Origin: DATESZ01 sp035283845
GTDB taxonomy: Bacteria > Desulfobacterota > Syntrophia > Syntrophales > JACQWR01
Length of the DNA: 22,694 nucleotides
Assembly (NCBI GenBank): GCA_035283845.1
Contig: DATESZ010000042.1
Coordinates: 1-22,694 of the forward strand
Direction: 5' to 3'
The notes beneath the pieces were generated by a model. The model ran no database searches. It saw nothing but the letters and a program-made list of their open reading frames with translations, and had not been told where the DNA came from. Position numbers and translations under genes: made by a program. Of the stretch, positions 8,596 through 16,334 are shown piece by piece. Each line of letters begins with the position of its first letter. Within the stretch, counting starts at the first letter, position 1.

Positions 8596-9342
8596 TCAGT
8601 TCACCTCTCCATCAAGATTTGCGTAATAAACTTTTGGTTCCGTATTCAGATAGGGTTTAAGAACGTGAATTTTATTCATGCGAAAGAATCTTCCCAGAGG
8701 GCTGGCCACGCTTTTCGCGTCCCCAAATACCCTTGCCTGTTTGGGGCAGACTTCCACACAGGCGGGGAGCAGGCCTCTGACAAGACGGTGGTAGCAGAAT
8801 GTGCATTTATCCGCTACTCTGGTTTGGGGATGAAGGAAACGGGCGCCGTAAGGGCAGGCCTGAATACAGTACCTGCAACCCATGCAACGCTTGCTGTCTA
8901 CCAGAATGACGCCATCATCGGTTTTGAAAGTGGCCCCCACGGGGCATACCTGTACGCAGGGGGGATGGTCGCACTGATTACAGAGTTTCGGAACGAAAAA
9001 GCTTCTCAGCAGGTCCCTTTCGATAAACAGGTCGCTCGGCTCATCAAGACCCATGTTGATGGTATTAACAGAAACGCTGTGGTCTGTCTTGATTACGTAT
9101 CTTTCCACCCAGGTGCGGAAGTAAAAAGGAGCGATTGGAACATCGTTTTCCGTTTTACAGGCCTGCATGCACCTTCCGCATCCGATGCACTTGTCAATAT
9201 CGATTCCCATGCCGTAGTAATGTTTGGCGGGATCATAATCTTTATGAATAAGTTTTACCCAGGCGTCTGCAGATGAACCTCCTATGATACCGCCGGAAAA
9301 AATACACAAACCGAGATTTTTCAAGAAGTCTCGTCGATCCAT
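8596..9342 (-). CDS. Tat-exported 4x[4Fe-4S] ferredoxin-like subunit (NrfC/HybA/DsrO type)
   Basis: The product is 248 residues. It begins MDRRDFLKNLG followed by a hydrophobic stretch, a classical twin-arginine signal, so the protein acts on the periplasmic face. Sixteen cysteines form four clusters: CIGCGRCMQAC, CNQCDHPPCVQVCP, CMGCRYCIQACP, and CTFC paired with CVEVCP. This is the full complement for the electron-wire subunit of NrfD-type complexes. The start at 9342 (TTAGGAGGG ahead) shares one base with the octaheme stop (TAATG); a longer reading from 9384 would run into that gene and displace the Tat motif. It is the middle gene of a three-gene complex. Confidence 0.93.
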   Translation of the reverse strand: MDRRDFLKNLGLCIFSGGIIGGSSADAWVKLIHKDYDPAKHYYGMGIDIDKCIGCGRCMQACKTENDVPIAPFYFRTWVERYVIKTDHSVSVNTINMGLDEPSDLFIERDLLRSFFVPKLCNQCDHPPCVQVCPVGATFKTDDGVILVDSKRCMGCRYCIQACPYGARFLHPQTRVADKCTFCYHRLVRGLLPACVEVCPKQARVFGDAKSVASPLGRFFRMNKIHVLKPYLNTEPKVYYANLDGEVN

Positions 9343-10088
9343 TATATCCCTCCTAACATATGTGGATAGTGGCACTGCCAGCAAACATATTTTTCTCCAT
9401 GGGTGGCCATGTCAACTGTCGGCACACCCTTGACGCGGGCACTGTTATCATGGCACTTGCCGCAAAACTCCCGCTTATCAGGCTTCGTCGGGCTCACAGC
9501 CCGTGGTGTTGTTTTATGCTTATCCGGTGTGGTGTGGCATACGGTGCACTCGAGCCCGGCATGATAAGACGCCACCTTGCTCCTTTCAATATGGGCGTGA
9601 CAGGCAGCGCAGGAACTGGGAGTATTGGGTGGTACGGGATTATGGGGATTATGACAGGTGATGCAGGGCCGCATGGGATTGTGCGTATGAGGGTTTATCT
9701 GCGGGAACCCTGTCGGCCGAGATGAATTGTAGGTATGACAGTAGGAACAATAGTCTCTCTTTCTCGGCGAGGAGGGTTTGACTTCCGTCGGATTTTCTGT
9801 GTGTTTTTGAGCGGCGCTGTGGCAGGACTCACAGGACAGATCCCTGTGATATCCGCTTTTTTTGATATTTTTTTCTTTTTCATGACACTCGCCGCAGATA
9901 TGAGTGCCGGCATACTTGACTTCTCTGGCGGCTTCCCTTTCCATGGAAGATATCTTCTGTAAATCCGTATCTTTCAGTTCTGGAGGAATGATAAATTGCC
10001 TCACAACAAACAACAAAGCCGCCAATATGATAAACAATGTTAAAATTCTTAACGCCTGTTCGGGAATCTTTTTAAAAAAATCGCTCAT
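9342..10088 (-). CDS. membrane-anchored octaheme cytochrome c
   Basis: The product is 248 residues with one N-terminal membrane helix (about residues 13-32, ALRILTLFIILAALLFVV) and eight CxxCH motifs: CGECH, CESCH, CSYCH, CITCH, CAACH, CTVCH, CGKCH and CWQCH. Repeated HNPH and CHxxH spacing suggests two related four-heme halves of the cytochrome c7/DmsE-like type. It is first in the operon with the Tat ferredoxin and the NrfD protein, the place held by QrcA, ActA or CbcS-like cytochromes in comparable complexes. It would carry electrons between the quinone module and periplasmic partners. GGGAGGAA precedes the ATG at 10088 by four bases. Confidence 0.92.
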   Translation of the reverse strand: MSDFFKKIPEQALRILTLFIILAALLFVVRQFIIPPELKDTDLQKISSMEREAAREVKYAGTHICGECHEKEKNIKKSGYHRDLSCESCHSAAQKHTENPTEVKPSSPRKRDYCSYCHTYNSSRPTGFPQINPHTHNPMRPCITCHNPHNPVPPNTPSSCAACHAHIERSKVASYHAGLECTVCHTTPDKHKTTPRAVSPTKPDKREFCGKCHDNSARVKGVPTVDMATHGEKYVCWQCHYPHMLGGI

Positions 10089-10250
10089 GCAATTCCTCCC
10101 TTTCCATTATTACCTTTATTACCTTCCACGAGAAAAGGCGTGTTCGCGGTTCCCCGTACAAGCAATCAATATGCCATTGTATTTTATATTTAAATCTTAT
10201 AGAAAGCACGCTAAATATACGGCAGGAGCGTCTAACATTTCTAAAGGGGT

Positions 10251-10284
10251 GGTGATTTCACCGTTTCCAGTTGGTGTTTTCACC
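10251..10284. promoter_or_regulatory. paired operator-like dyads GGTG-N4-CACC
   Basis: GGTGATTTCACC at 10251-10262 and GGTGTTTTCACC at 10273-10284 are two near-identical 12-bp palindromes whose starts are 22 bp apart, close to two helical turns, so both sites face the same side of the DNA. Outer bases extend them into one larger palindrome (GTGGTGA at 10249-10255 against TCACCAC at 10280-10286). This is typical geometry for cooperative binding of a dimeric regulator. It lies 163 bp from one start and about 290 bp from the other. No regulator gene is in the window. Confidence 0.5.
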
Positions 10285-10529
10285 ACGAAGGACTATCCTG
10301 TGGCTCATAAGCATAAGGCGGTTTTACTGCGAGGGCAAAAAAATTCTATTATTGCGCTGAATAAAGAAGACGGCATGCAGATTGATAATATAACAGGGAA
10401 CAAAGATTGCAGGCAGTAATGTTGCATTTTCAGGGGCGGCCATGTAGTAAGAGCCGTAGTGCAACTTAAGATGATGGGCCTGTGCTGCAATGCAGTGAGT
10501 CAGTGCTTATTTTTTCCATTTATGATCTC

Positions 10530-10550
10530 TGTGTTTCTCATGGAAACACA
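10530..10550 (+). promoter_or_regulatory. 8-bp inverted repeat just ahead of the CbcL-like gene
   Basis: TGTGTTTC (10530-10537) and GAAACACA (10543-10550) form a perfect 8-bp inverted repeat around a 5-base centre, 23 bases before the ATG. It could be an operator or a leader hairpin next to the ribosome site GGAGAGG (10563-10569). Confidence 0.35.
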
Positions 10551-10573
10551 TTGAGTTCCTTTGGAGAGGTATC

Positions 10574-12418
10574 ATGTTGAAAAACGCTTATCGAATAATT
10601 CCTCTTATTGTCTTAACCTTGATTTCTTCCCATACCCTTTGGGCCTCCCAGGAAATGGCCATTGATCCTGAAACCTGTCTGGGATGCCATAGCGGCAGAA
10701 TTTCCGCTGCCGCCTTTGCCGATTCCGTGCACGGTAAAAACGGCTGCAACAGTTGTCATGTGCAGCTTACCGATCTTTCCATGCACATGAAGGGCGAAAT
10801 CAAGGTTGAAAAAGTCCATTGCGAACGCTGTCACAAAAAGGAGAATGCCGAACATTACGCCAGCGTTCATATACAAAAGGATATCCTGTGCGCCGACTGC
10901 CATACGGACGTACATCGTCACCGGTACTGGAAAAAGGATAAACGGATTGTCGTTGCCAAGTGCATCCAGTGCCATGACCATGAAGCTGTTTACAGAAGAT
11001 CAATTCACGGCATAACGGTAGCAGCAGGCAATCAGGATTCCGCCGCCTGTAACGATTGTCACAACCTCCACGACATCAAGGCACTGGGAAACGGCCAATC
11101 TCATACCAACCGAGAATTTCACACCAAGGTCTGCATGAAATGCCACAGCAATGAAGCAATGATGAAGCGCAACAATGTATTCAATGTGGCGATAGAAACC
11201 TATATGGAAAGTTATCACGGCAAAAATTACCGCCTCGGCTATCCTGAAAAAGTGGCGGGTTGCGCCGACTGCCATACCTCCCATTCAGTGATGAAAGCCT
11301 CGGATCCGCTTTCCTCCGTGGGCAAGTCGCGCATTGTTTCAACTTGCCGGCAGTGCCATAAAGACGCCACATCATTGTTTGCAAAATATTACGCCCACGG
11401 GGAACACACGGACAGGAAAAAGTTTCCCCTCCTTTACTGGACTTTTATCGGTATGACGGGGTTGCTGGCCGGCACCTTCGCGGTATTCTGGGTGCATACG
11501 CTTCTCTGGATGTTCCGCGGCTTTGTGGAAAACCGGGAAAAAGCAGCGATACTGGCGGAGGGACGACTGGGACACATTGTGCCCGATGGATTCAAACAAT
11601 ACCGCCGCTTCAATGCCCGTCATATCATCCTGCATGTACTGGTTATTGTGAGCTTCCTGGGGTTGGCTCTGACCGGCCTGCCGCTGAAATTCAGCGACCA
11701 GGAGTGGGCAAGGCGCCTTATGCACATTATCGGCGGCCCGGAGATCGCCGCTTTTCTCCACAGGGCATGTGCCGTCATTACTTTCATCTACTTTTTTTCC
11801 GCCATTTTCATGTGTCTGCATTTCCTTTTCATCAGAAAAGATATACCGGGGAACTGGCTTAAGAGATTGCTCGGGCCCGATTCCCTTTGTCCGAACCAGA
11901 AAGACATAAATGATATAGCGGGAATGCTCAGATGGTTTTTCTTCAAAGGTCCCAAACCCACCTTTGACCGATGGACCTACTGGGAAAAATTCGATTTCCT
12001 CGCTGTTTTCTGGGGAATGTTCGCTATCGGCGGTTCGGGGATGATGCTCTGGTTTCCGGAATTTTTCGGCAGTTTCCTGCCCGGCTGGATGTTCAATATA
12101 GCAACCATAGTTCATTCCGACGAGGCGTTGCTGGCAACAGGCTTCATCTTTACGGTTCATTTCTTCAATACCCACGGCCGGCCGGAAAAATTTCCCATGG
12201 ACTTCGTAATTTTTAACGGCCAGATTTCAAAACATGAGTTCATGGAAGAACGGGCTGACCAGTGGAAACGCTATGAAACGCTTAATTTAACGGACAAATT
12301 CTTTGTCGTCAAAGGAAGTGGCGTATTTTTTGATTTCCTGTTTAAAGGATTCGGTTTCCTTTCCCTTTCTGTCGGAATTGCTCTCCTATTTCTGATGCTC
12401 TATGCCTTTCTCCTATAA
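10574..12418 (+). CDS. nine-heme cytochrome c / cytochrome b fusion, CbcL-like
   Basis: The product is 614 residues. A signal peptide (about 1-24, ending TLWA) leads to a periplasmic domain with nine CxxCH motifs, at C35, C58, C83, C106, C130, C149, C177, C220 and C248. From about residue 284 to the end there are several membrane helices of a cytochrome b561/HydC type, with candidate heme b histidines in HIILHV, FLHRACAV, CLHFLFI, IVHSDEAL and VHFFNTH. Nine c-hemes fused to a diheme b domain is the layout of Geobacter CbcL, a menaquinol oxidase used for low-potential extracellular acceptors. A comparable role, quinol oxidation to a periplasmic cytochrome pool, is inferred. The downstream ImcH-like gene starts 17 bases after its stop, so the two form an operon. 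Confidence 0.88.
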   Translation: MLKNAYRIIPLIVLTLISSHTLWASQEMAIDPETCLGCHSGRISAAAFADSVHGKNGCNSCHVQLTDLSMHMKGEIKVEKVHCERCHKKENAEHYASVHIQKDILCADCHTDVHRHRYWKKDKRIVVAKCIQCHDHEAVYRRSIHGITVAAGNQDSAACNDCHNLHDIKALGNGQSHTNREFHTKVCMKCHSNEAMMKRNNVFNVAIETYMESYHGKNYRLGYPEKVAGCADCHTSHSVMKASDPLSSVGKSRIVSTCRQCHKDATSLFAKYYAHGEHTDRKKFPLLYWTFIGMTGLLAGTFAVFWVHTLLWMFRGFVENREKAAILAEGRLGHIVPDGFKQYRRFNARHIILHVLVIVSFLGLALTGLPLKFSDQEWARRLMHIIGGPEIAAFLHRACAVITFIYFFSAIFMCLHFLFIRKDIPGNWLKRLLGPDSLCPNQKDINDIAGMLRWFFFKGPKPTFDRWTYWEKFDFLAVFWGMFAIGGSGMMLWFPEFFGSFLPGWMFNIATIVHSDEALLATGFIFTVHFFNTHGRPEKFPMDFVIFNGQISKHEFMEERADQWKRYETLNLTDKFFVVKGSGVFFDFLFKGFGFLSLSVGIALLFLMLYAFLL

Positions 12419-12435
12419 CATGTTAAGGAGGTTTT

Positions 12436-13953
12436 ATGCCTAAAGCGAACAATATAATGGGTTATTTTTTTAATGTTGTCAGTCTCATCGGTATGCTACT
12501 GGCTATAGTCGCCACTGGCCTCATCATTATTTTTCTCTCCTTGGAAGCAATGACCGGGGTTGAGCATCCATACCTTGGCGTATTGGTTTATTTCATTTTT
12601 CCGGCCATGCTCATCCTTGGGCTGTTCCTGGTACCGATTGGCGCCTTCCAGGTGAGGCAGCAACGACGTAAACTAGCGCCGGAAGAGATCCCTCCATATC
12701 CTGATATTGACCTCAACGATCAGCGTACACGCAATCTTTTCGTCTTTTTCATTTTAGGCACGGTGGTTTTTGTCATCATTATTGCCCTGGCGGCAATCAA
12801 AGGATACCACTTCACCGAGTCGACAAATTTTTGCGGAAAACTCTGTCATACCGTAATGACCCCCGAATATACTGCCTGGAGCAAATCTCCCCACGCCAGG
12901 GTTCAGTGCGTGGAGTGTCATATTGGTCCCGGCGCCAAATGGTATGTTAAAGCGAAAATTTCCGGCCTTAAGCAGATCTATGCCGTATTGGCCCATACTT
13001 ACTCCATCCCTATAGAAACGCCGATTACCAATCTTCGCCCGGCCCGGGACATCTGCGAACGCTGTCACTGGCCGGAACAATTCTATTCAGGCAGACAGAA
13101 GGTATATTACCACTACGCGCCGGACGAGAAGAACACCCCACGGGAAATCAACCTGCTGATAAATGTCGGCGGCACGCCCAAAACTCCCACGGCCATGGGC
13201 ATCCATTGGCATATTGGAAGAGAAGTTTATTACATCGCCAGGGATCGCAAGCGTCTGGATTTGCCTTACGTTGCCGTCAAGGACAAATACGGTAAGATAA
13301 CGGAATATCAGGACGTTGATAATCCGCTGTCAAAAGAGGAAATAGCCAAAGGAGCAAAACGCCTGATGGACTGCACCGATTGCCACAACAGGCCGACCCA
13401 TATTTACCGGTCTCCCGGCCAGGAAATGGATGAGCACTTTGTTTCCGGTCACATTGATCCGTCGCTTCCTTACATAAAGAAGATCGCCGTGGAACTTCTT
13501 AACAAACCTTATAAGTCCAAGGAAGAAGGGAGAAACTCCATCGTCGAGGGCGTGGAAAAGTATTATGCCAAAAATTATCCCCGCGTGGCAAAAGAAAAAG
13601 CCCCAGCCATCGAGCAGGCTATAGAAAAAGTCCAGGACATCTACAGCAGAAACTACTTTCCCGGCATGAAAGTCCGATGGAACACCTATCCTAATCACAT
13701 AAGTCATTTCTACTCTCCCGGCTGCTTCCGCTGCCACGGTGGGAGACACAAATCGACGGACGGCAAGATCATTTCCAAGGATTGCAACCTCTGTCACACC
13801 GTTCTGAGCCAGAAACAGGAGAATATAAAGCCGGGCAGCAGGGCGAAAGGATTTATCCATCCTACGGATATTGGCGACGCGATCATAGCTATGAACTGCA
13901 GCGATTGTCATTCGGAAGGCGGCGAAGACATACCCGGCGGAGGGAAAAAATAG
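12436..13953 (+). CDS. seven-heme NapC/NirT-family inner-membrane cytochrome, ImcH-like
   Basis: The product is 505 residues with three membrane helices (about 10-37, 46-71 and 99-122) and then a periplasmic domain. Heme motifs are one CX3CH (CGKLCH, 133-138) followed by six CxxCH: CVECH, CERCH, CTDCH, CFRCH, CNLCH and CSDCH, seven in all. The NapC-like segment FTESTNFCGKLCHTVMTPEYTAW is cut here only by the heme site. Length, three helices and seven hemes match Geobacter ImcH, the inner-membrane cytochrome needed for higher-potential extracellular acceptors; equivalence is inferred from architecture. AAGGAGG lies seven bases before the ATG. Its final 27 codons are duplicated downstream. Confidence 0.88.
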   Translation: MPKANNIMGYFFNVVSLIGMLLAIVATGLIIIFLSLEAMTGVEHPYLGVLVYFIFPAMLILGLFLVPIGAFQVRQQRRKLAPEEIPPYPDIDLNDQRTRNLFVFFILGTVVFVIIIALAAIKGYHFTESTNFCGKLCHTVMTPEYTAWSKSPHARVQCVECHIGPGAKWYVKAKISGLKQIYAVLAHTYSIPIETPITNLRPARDICERCHWPEQFYSGRQKVYYHYAPDEKNTPREINLLINVGGTPKTPTAMGIHWHIGREVYYIARDRKRLDLPYVAVKDKYGKITEYQDVDNPLSKEEIAKGAKRLMDCTDCHNRPTHIYRSPGQEMDEHFVSGHIDPSLPYIKKIAVELLNKPYKSKEEGRNSIVEGVEKYYAKNYPRVAKEKAPAIEQAIEKVQDIYSRNYFPGMKVRWNTYPNHISHFYSPGCFRCHGGRHKSTDGKIISKDCNLCHTVLSQKQENIKPGSRAKGFIHPTDIGDAIIAMNCSDCHSEGGEDIPGGGKK

Positions 13954-13974
13954 CCTGAATCTCCTCGCATGAAG
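13870..13974 (+). repeat. copy A of a 105-bp direct repeat (3' end of the ImcH-like gene)
   Basis: This segment covers the last 27 codons of the ImcH-like gene, its TAG stop and 21 downstream bases. It matches 16335-16439 with 6 mismatches and no gaps (99 of 105 identical by eye). Downstream of it the sequence changes abruptly to the RpoH remnant. Confidence 0.9.
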
Positions 13975-14039
13975 TGAGTTTTTGATGGCTTCGTATAAAG
14001 GCCGGATGCTGCGTTGCGCTTCATCCTTCGTCATTGCGG

Positions 14040-14244
14040 CATCTCCGAAGGTTAATTCGGATCCTTCACCCACATGAGCATCGAGGGAAAGATCGTGCCC
14101 CATGCGTACGTCCATCTCTTCGACCTCCCATTTCTTGACGCCCAGAGCTTCGGCAACCTCGCCAGATTCGGGATTCTTCCCGGAAAAATAACCGTCACAA
14201 TATCCCTTGACAAGCAAAAACAGCCCCCCTATACTTCCATCCAT
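14040..14244 (-). pseudogene. fragment of an RpoH-type sigma factor (region 3)
   Basis: The minus strand reads from 14244 as a short start region, then GEVAEALGVKKWEVEEMDVR and HDLSLDAHVGEGSELTFGD. This is the sigma-70 family region 3 helix-turn-helix followed by the 'DxSLDAPV' linker typical of RpoH (sigma-32) proteins. Regions 2 and 4 are missing: upstream of 14244 an in-frame TGA follows within three codons, and after the GD the sequence ceases to look like a sigma factor. No intact sigma gene is here, so I call it a relic. The frame stays open into the antisense of the ImcH-like gene, but that part is not meaningful. The match is from memory of the family. Confidence 0.55.
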
Positions 14245-14290
14245 AGAAAGTCAATGCCTTATCAAAAAACCGAGGGAATGAGGAGGATCT

Positions 14291-16102
14291 GTGTCGATTG
14301 AGATGACACCTGCGGAGCGTTTGATAGCCACTGTAAATTGCCGGGAACCGGATGTAGTGCCGGTCAGCCTGAACTTCAAGCCGATCTACGTGCGGAAGTG
14401 GCTTCAGGAGAAAGGGCGGCCGATGAGCGGCGACCTTGCTGCCAGGATCGAGTCGGAAATCGAGTTTTTCAGTCAATGGCCGGACGTGGTCCCTTCCCTT
14501 ACCGGGCCGTCCGGCCAAGGTGCGGTGGGACTTCTCAATTGGCTTGACAGGAAAGCCCTGCCCTCGGACACTCCACCTCCGTCCCAGCACTGGAGCATCT
14601 CTGAGGTAAAGGGAAGGTTGAAGAAAGCGAAAATCCCCAATCCGTACCGTGATGGTTGGATGCCCGAAGCGCTTGCAGACTGGCAGCGGCATATCGAAAA
14701 CATTCCGGCCGCGGTGCGGCGAAAGTACGGCAGCCTGATATGGATGTTCAGTATGCTCGGTCCCCTTTCAGCGGTGGGAACAATCCTTTCTTATCCTGAT
14801 ACTTTCCGCCTTCTTTATGAAGACCAGGGGTTTTTAAGGGAGTTACTGGAATTCCATACGCTAAGTGCCAAGCTGTGGGTGGAGGCCGTGGAGCAGGTTT
14901 TTATTCGTTCGGGATGGGATCCCGGCCAGTTCTTTATTGCGGAAGAAATCATCCCCATGATATCTCCCGCCCATGCCCGGGAATTCTGCCTTCCTTATTT
15001 ACAATCGATCTATCAAACCAGCCGGGCGGCAATAAAAGTGTTACACTGCGATAACAGGATAACCCATATGCCGGATGTCATCACAGGACTCGGCGCCAAT
15101 GTTTTTTTTGGCAACTTCAGCGATTACAGCCTACTCAAGGAATCTTTTGAGGGACGAATGGCCTTGATGGGCAACTTACCCTCTCTTTACGTGCTTACGC
15201 AGGGCAAGCCGCAAGACGTGGAGGAATGCGCCAGATGGTTAATTTCGAGCTGCGGGCCGGGAGGCGGCCTGATTTTATCATCGGGAGGCGGCCTGGACCC
15301 TGCCGGAAAAACACCCTGGGAAAATATAAACGCGATGGTGCAGGCTGCCCGCAGATTCGGCAAATATCCTTTAACCGCCAAAACAGAAAGTGTTCCTGAA
15401 AAGTATCGTACAATTATGTCCATTCATTTTTCGAAGAGTCCGCCCCAAACCCCTCCCCTGGAAAATGACATCAGCGGCATAATCGCCCGTGAGACCTGCG
15501 CCGGTAACTCCGGCGGGGTTCGTGAAGAAGTAACGAAAGCAATGATAAATAAGGCATCTGCGGAGGCAATCTTTAAGGAGGGGCTCTGTCGCGGTCTGGC
15601 TTTGGCCACCGACCGATTTTATCAAGCTGACTATTTCTATCCCGAGATGATGAGAGCGGACCTGTCCTATCAGGCAGGGCTCGCTGCGCTTGGTGATTCC
15701 TTCCGGCAGGATTATTACCGGGGTACCATCATCATTGGTTCACTGAAGGGATCTTACCAGGAAACGGGCATCAGGGGCATCCAGGTGATGCTCCAGGGGG
15801 CGGGATTCAAAGTGATCAACCTGGGCACGGGTATAGGGTCCGAACGTTTCATCGAGGAAGCAGTAAAAAACAGGGCGAAGATAATTGCCATGGGAGTTTA
15901 TTTTAACGCCCACGTATCTTTGGCTGAAGAAGTAACGAACTTGGTGAGGGAAAAAGGATTGGGGATAAAAACCATGGCCGGGGGCATGGGGATCACACCG
16001 GATGCCGCGGCACATCTGGCGGTCGATGCGTATGCCGTCGACGGCCACCAGGCGCAAAAAGAAGCGTTGAAGTTGGTCGCTGGGGAAAAGGGACAAGGAT
16101 AG
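14291..16102 (+). CDS. UroD-family methyltransferase fused to a corrinoid-binding domain (CmuA-like layout)
   Basis: The product is 603 residues. Residues 1-360 are a uroporphyrinogen decarboxylase/MtaA-type domain (AERLIATVNCREPDVVPVS at the start, VLHCDNRITHMPD around H252-C253, SSGGGLDP at 330-337). Residues about 395-600 are a methionine-synthase-like B12 domain, with a helical cap (FYPEMMRADLSYQAGLAAL) and a Rossmann part ending AGGMGITPDAAAHL and DAYAVDG. Fusion in this order and size is the layout of CmuA (chloromethane methyltransferase). Two expected features are missing: the DxHxxG cobalt-ligand motif reads SYQETG (Q490 in place of His), and the MtaA third zinc-ligand Cys is G333. 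Start: GTG at 14291 with AGGAGG four bases ahead; the ATG at 14303 has none at proper distance. The substrate is unknown. Confidence 0.82.
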   Translation: MSIEMTPAERLIATVNCREPDVVPVSLNFKPIYVRKWLQEKGRPMSGDLAARIESEIEFFSQWPDVVPSLTGPSGQGAVGLLNWLDRKALPSDTPPPSQHWSISEVKGRLKKAKIPNPYRDGWMPEALADWQRHIENIPAAVRRKYGSLIWMFSMLGPLSAVGTILSYPDTFRLLYEDQGFLRELLEFHTLSAKLWVEAVEQVFIRSGWDPGQFFIAEEIIPMISPAHAREFCLPYLQSIYQTSRAAIKVLHCDNRITHMPDVITGLGANVFFGNFSDYSLLKESFEGRMALMGNLPSLYVLTQGKPQDVEECARWLISSCGPGGGLILSSGGGLDPAGKTPWENINAMVQAARRFGKYPLTAKTESVPEKYRTIMSIHFSKSPPQTPPLENDISGIIARETCAGNSGGVREEVTKAMINKASAEAIFKEGLCRGLALATDRFYQADYFYPEMMRADLSYQAGLAALGDSFRQDYYRGTIIIGSLKGSYQETGIRGIQVMLQGAGFKVINLGTGIGSERFIEEAVKNRAKIIAMGVYFNAHVSLAEEVTNLVREKGLGIKTMAGGMGITPDAAAHLAVDAYAVDGHQAQKEALKLVAGEKGQG

Positions 16103-16121
16103 CATCCCATGCTGGTAAATT

Positions 16122-16333
16122 TTCAGGTTCCACCCAGTTCCTTTTCGATGTCGGGCACGTTATGGCCCCCGATGCGGCGCGAGTGGCCCAGGAACATGGT
16201 TATAGGAATAGGAAACAATGCAGAATGGCCATGAATACTTTTAGCCTTTTCTTGCAAGCGCCGCCGCTTCTGTCCTCCGTGTCATCAGAAGCTCGTGGTT
16301 GAATTCGGGGAATGGCTCTACATGGATGTCCTC
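16122..16333 (-). pseudogene. possible frameshifted C-terminal gene remnant, family not recognised
   Basis: Two minus-strand reading frames look protein-like. One runs from the edge of copy B to a TAA at 16243-16241 and includes EPFPEFNHELLMTRRTEAAA. The other, offset by one frame, continues to a TGA at 16124-16122 and includes MFLGHSRRIGGHNVPDIEKE. Joining them needs a frameshift. The composition (few rare residues, alternating charge) resembles a real C-terminus, but I cannot name a family, and chance is not excluded. Confidence 0.25.
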
Positions 16334-16334
16334 T

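Larger units (their letters stand above)
10089..10573. promoter_or_regulatory. 485-bp divergent intergenic region between two cytochrome operons
   Basis: Both flanking operons start from this region. It holds two spaced dyads (10251-10284) and a hairpin next to the plus-strand start (10530-10550), listed separately. I see no convincing gene: the plus-strand frame that ends at 10419 has no ribosome site and no recognisable family pattern. A possible sigma-70-like pair for the plus operon is TTGCAT and TAGTAA with a 17-bp spacer near 10422-10450, which is a weak match. Confidence 0.5.

Noticed and set aside
9904..10419. 171-codon plus-strand open frame in the cytochrome intergenic region
   Set aside because: Its first third is antisense to the octaheme gene, it has no ribosome site, and I recognise nothing in it; the palindromic dyads inside fit a control region better.
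11372..12175. Minus-strand open frame of about 267 codons opposite the CbcL-like gene
   Set aside because: Translation is low-complexity and without family features, while the plus strand encodes membrane helices of a known type.
13330..14039. Long minus-strand open frame continuing from the RpoH fragment through the antisense of the ImcH-like gene
   Set aside because: Most of it is opposite a clearly coding cytochrome gene with seven heme motifs, and its translation shows no family pattern. Only the 14040-14244 part looks like genuine protein sequence.
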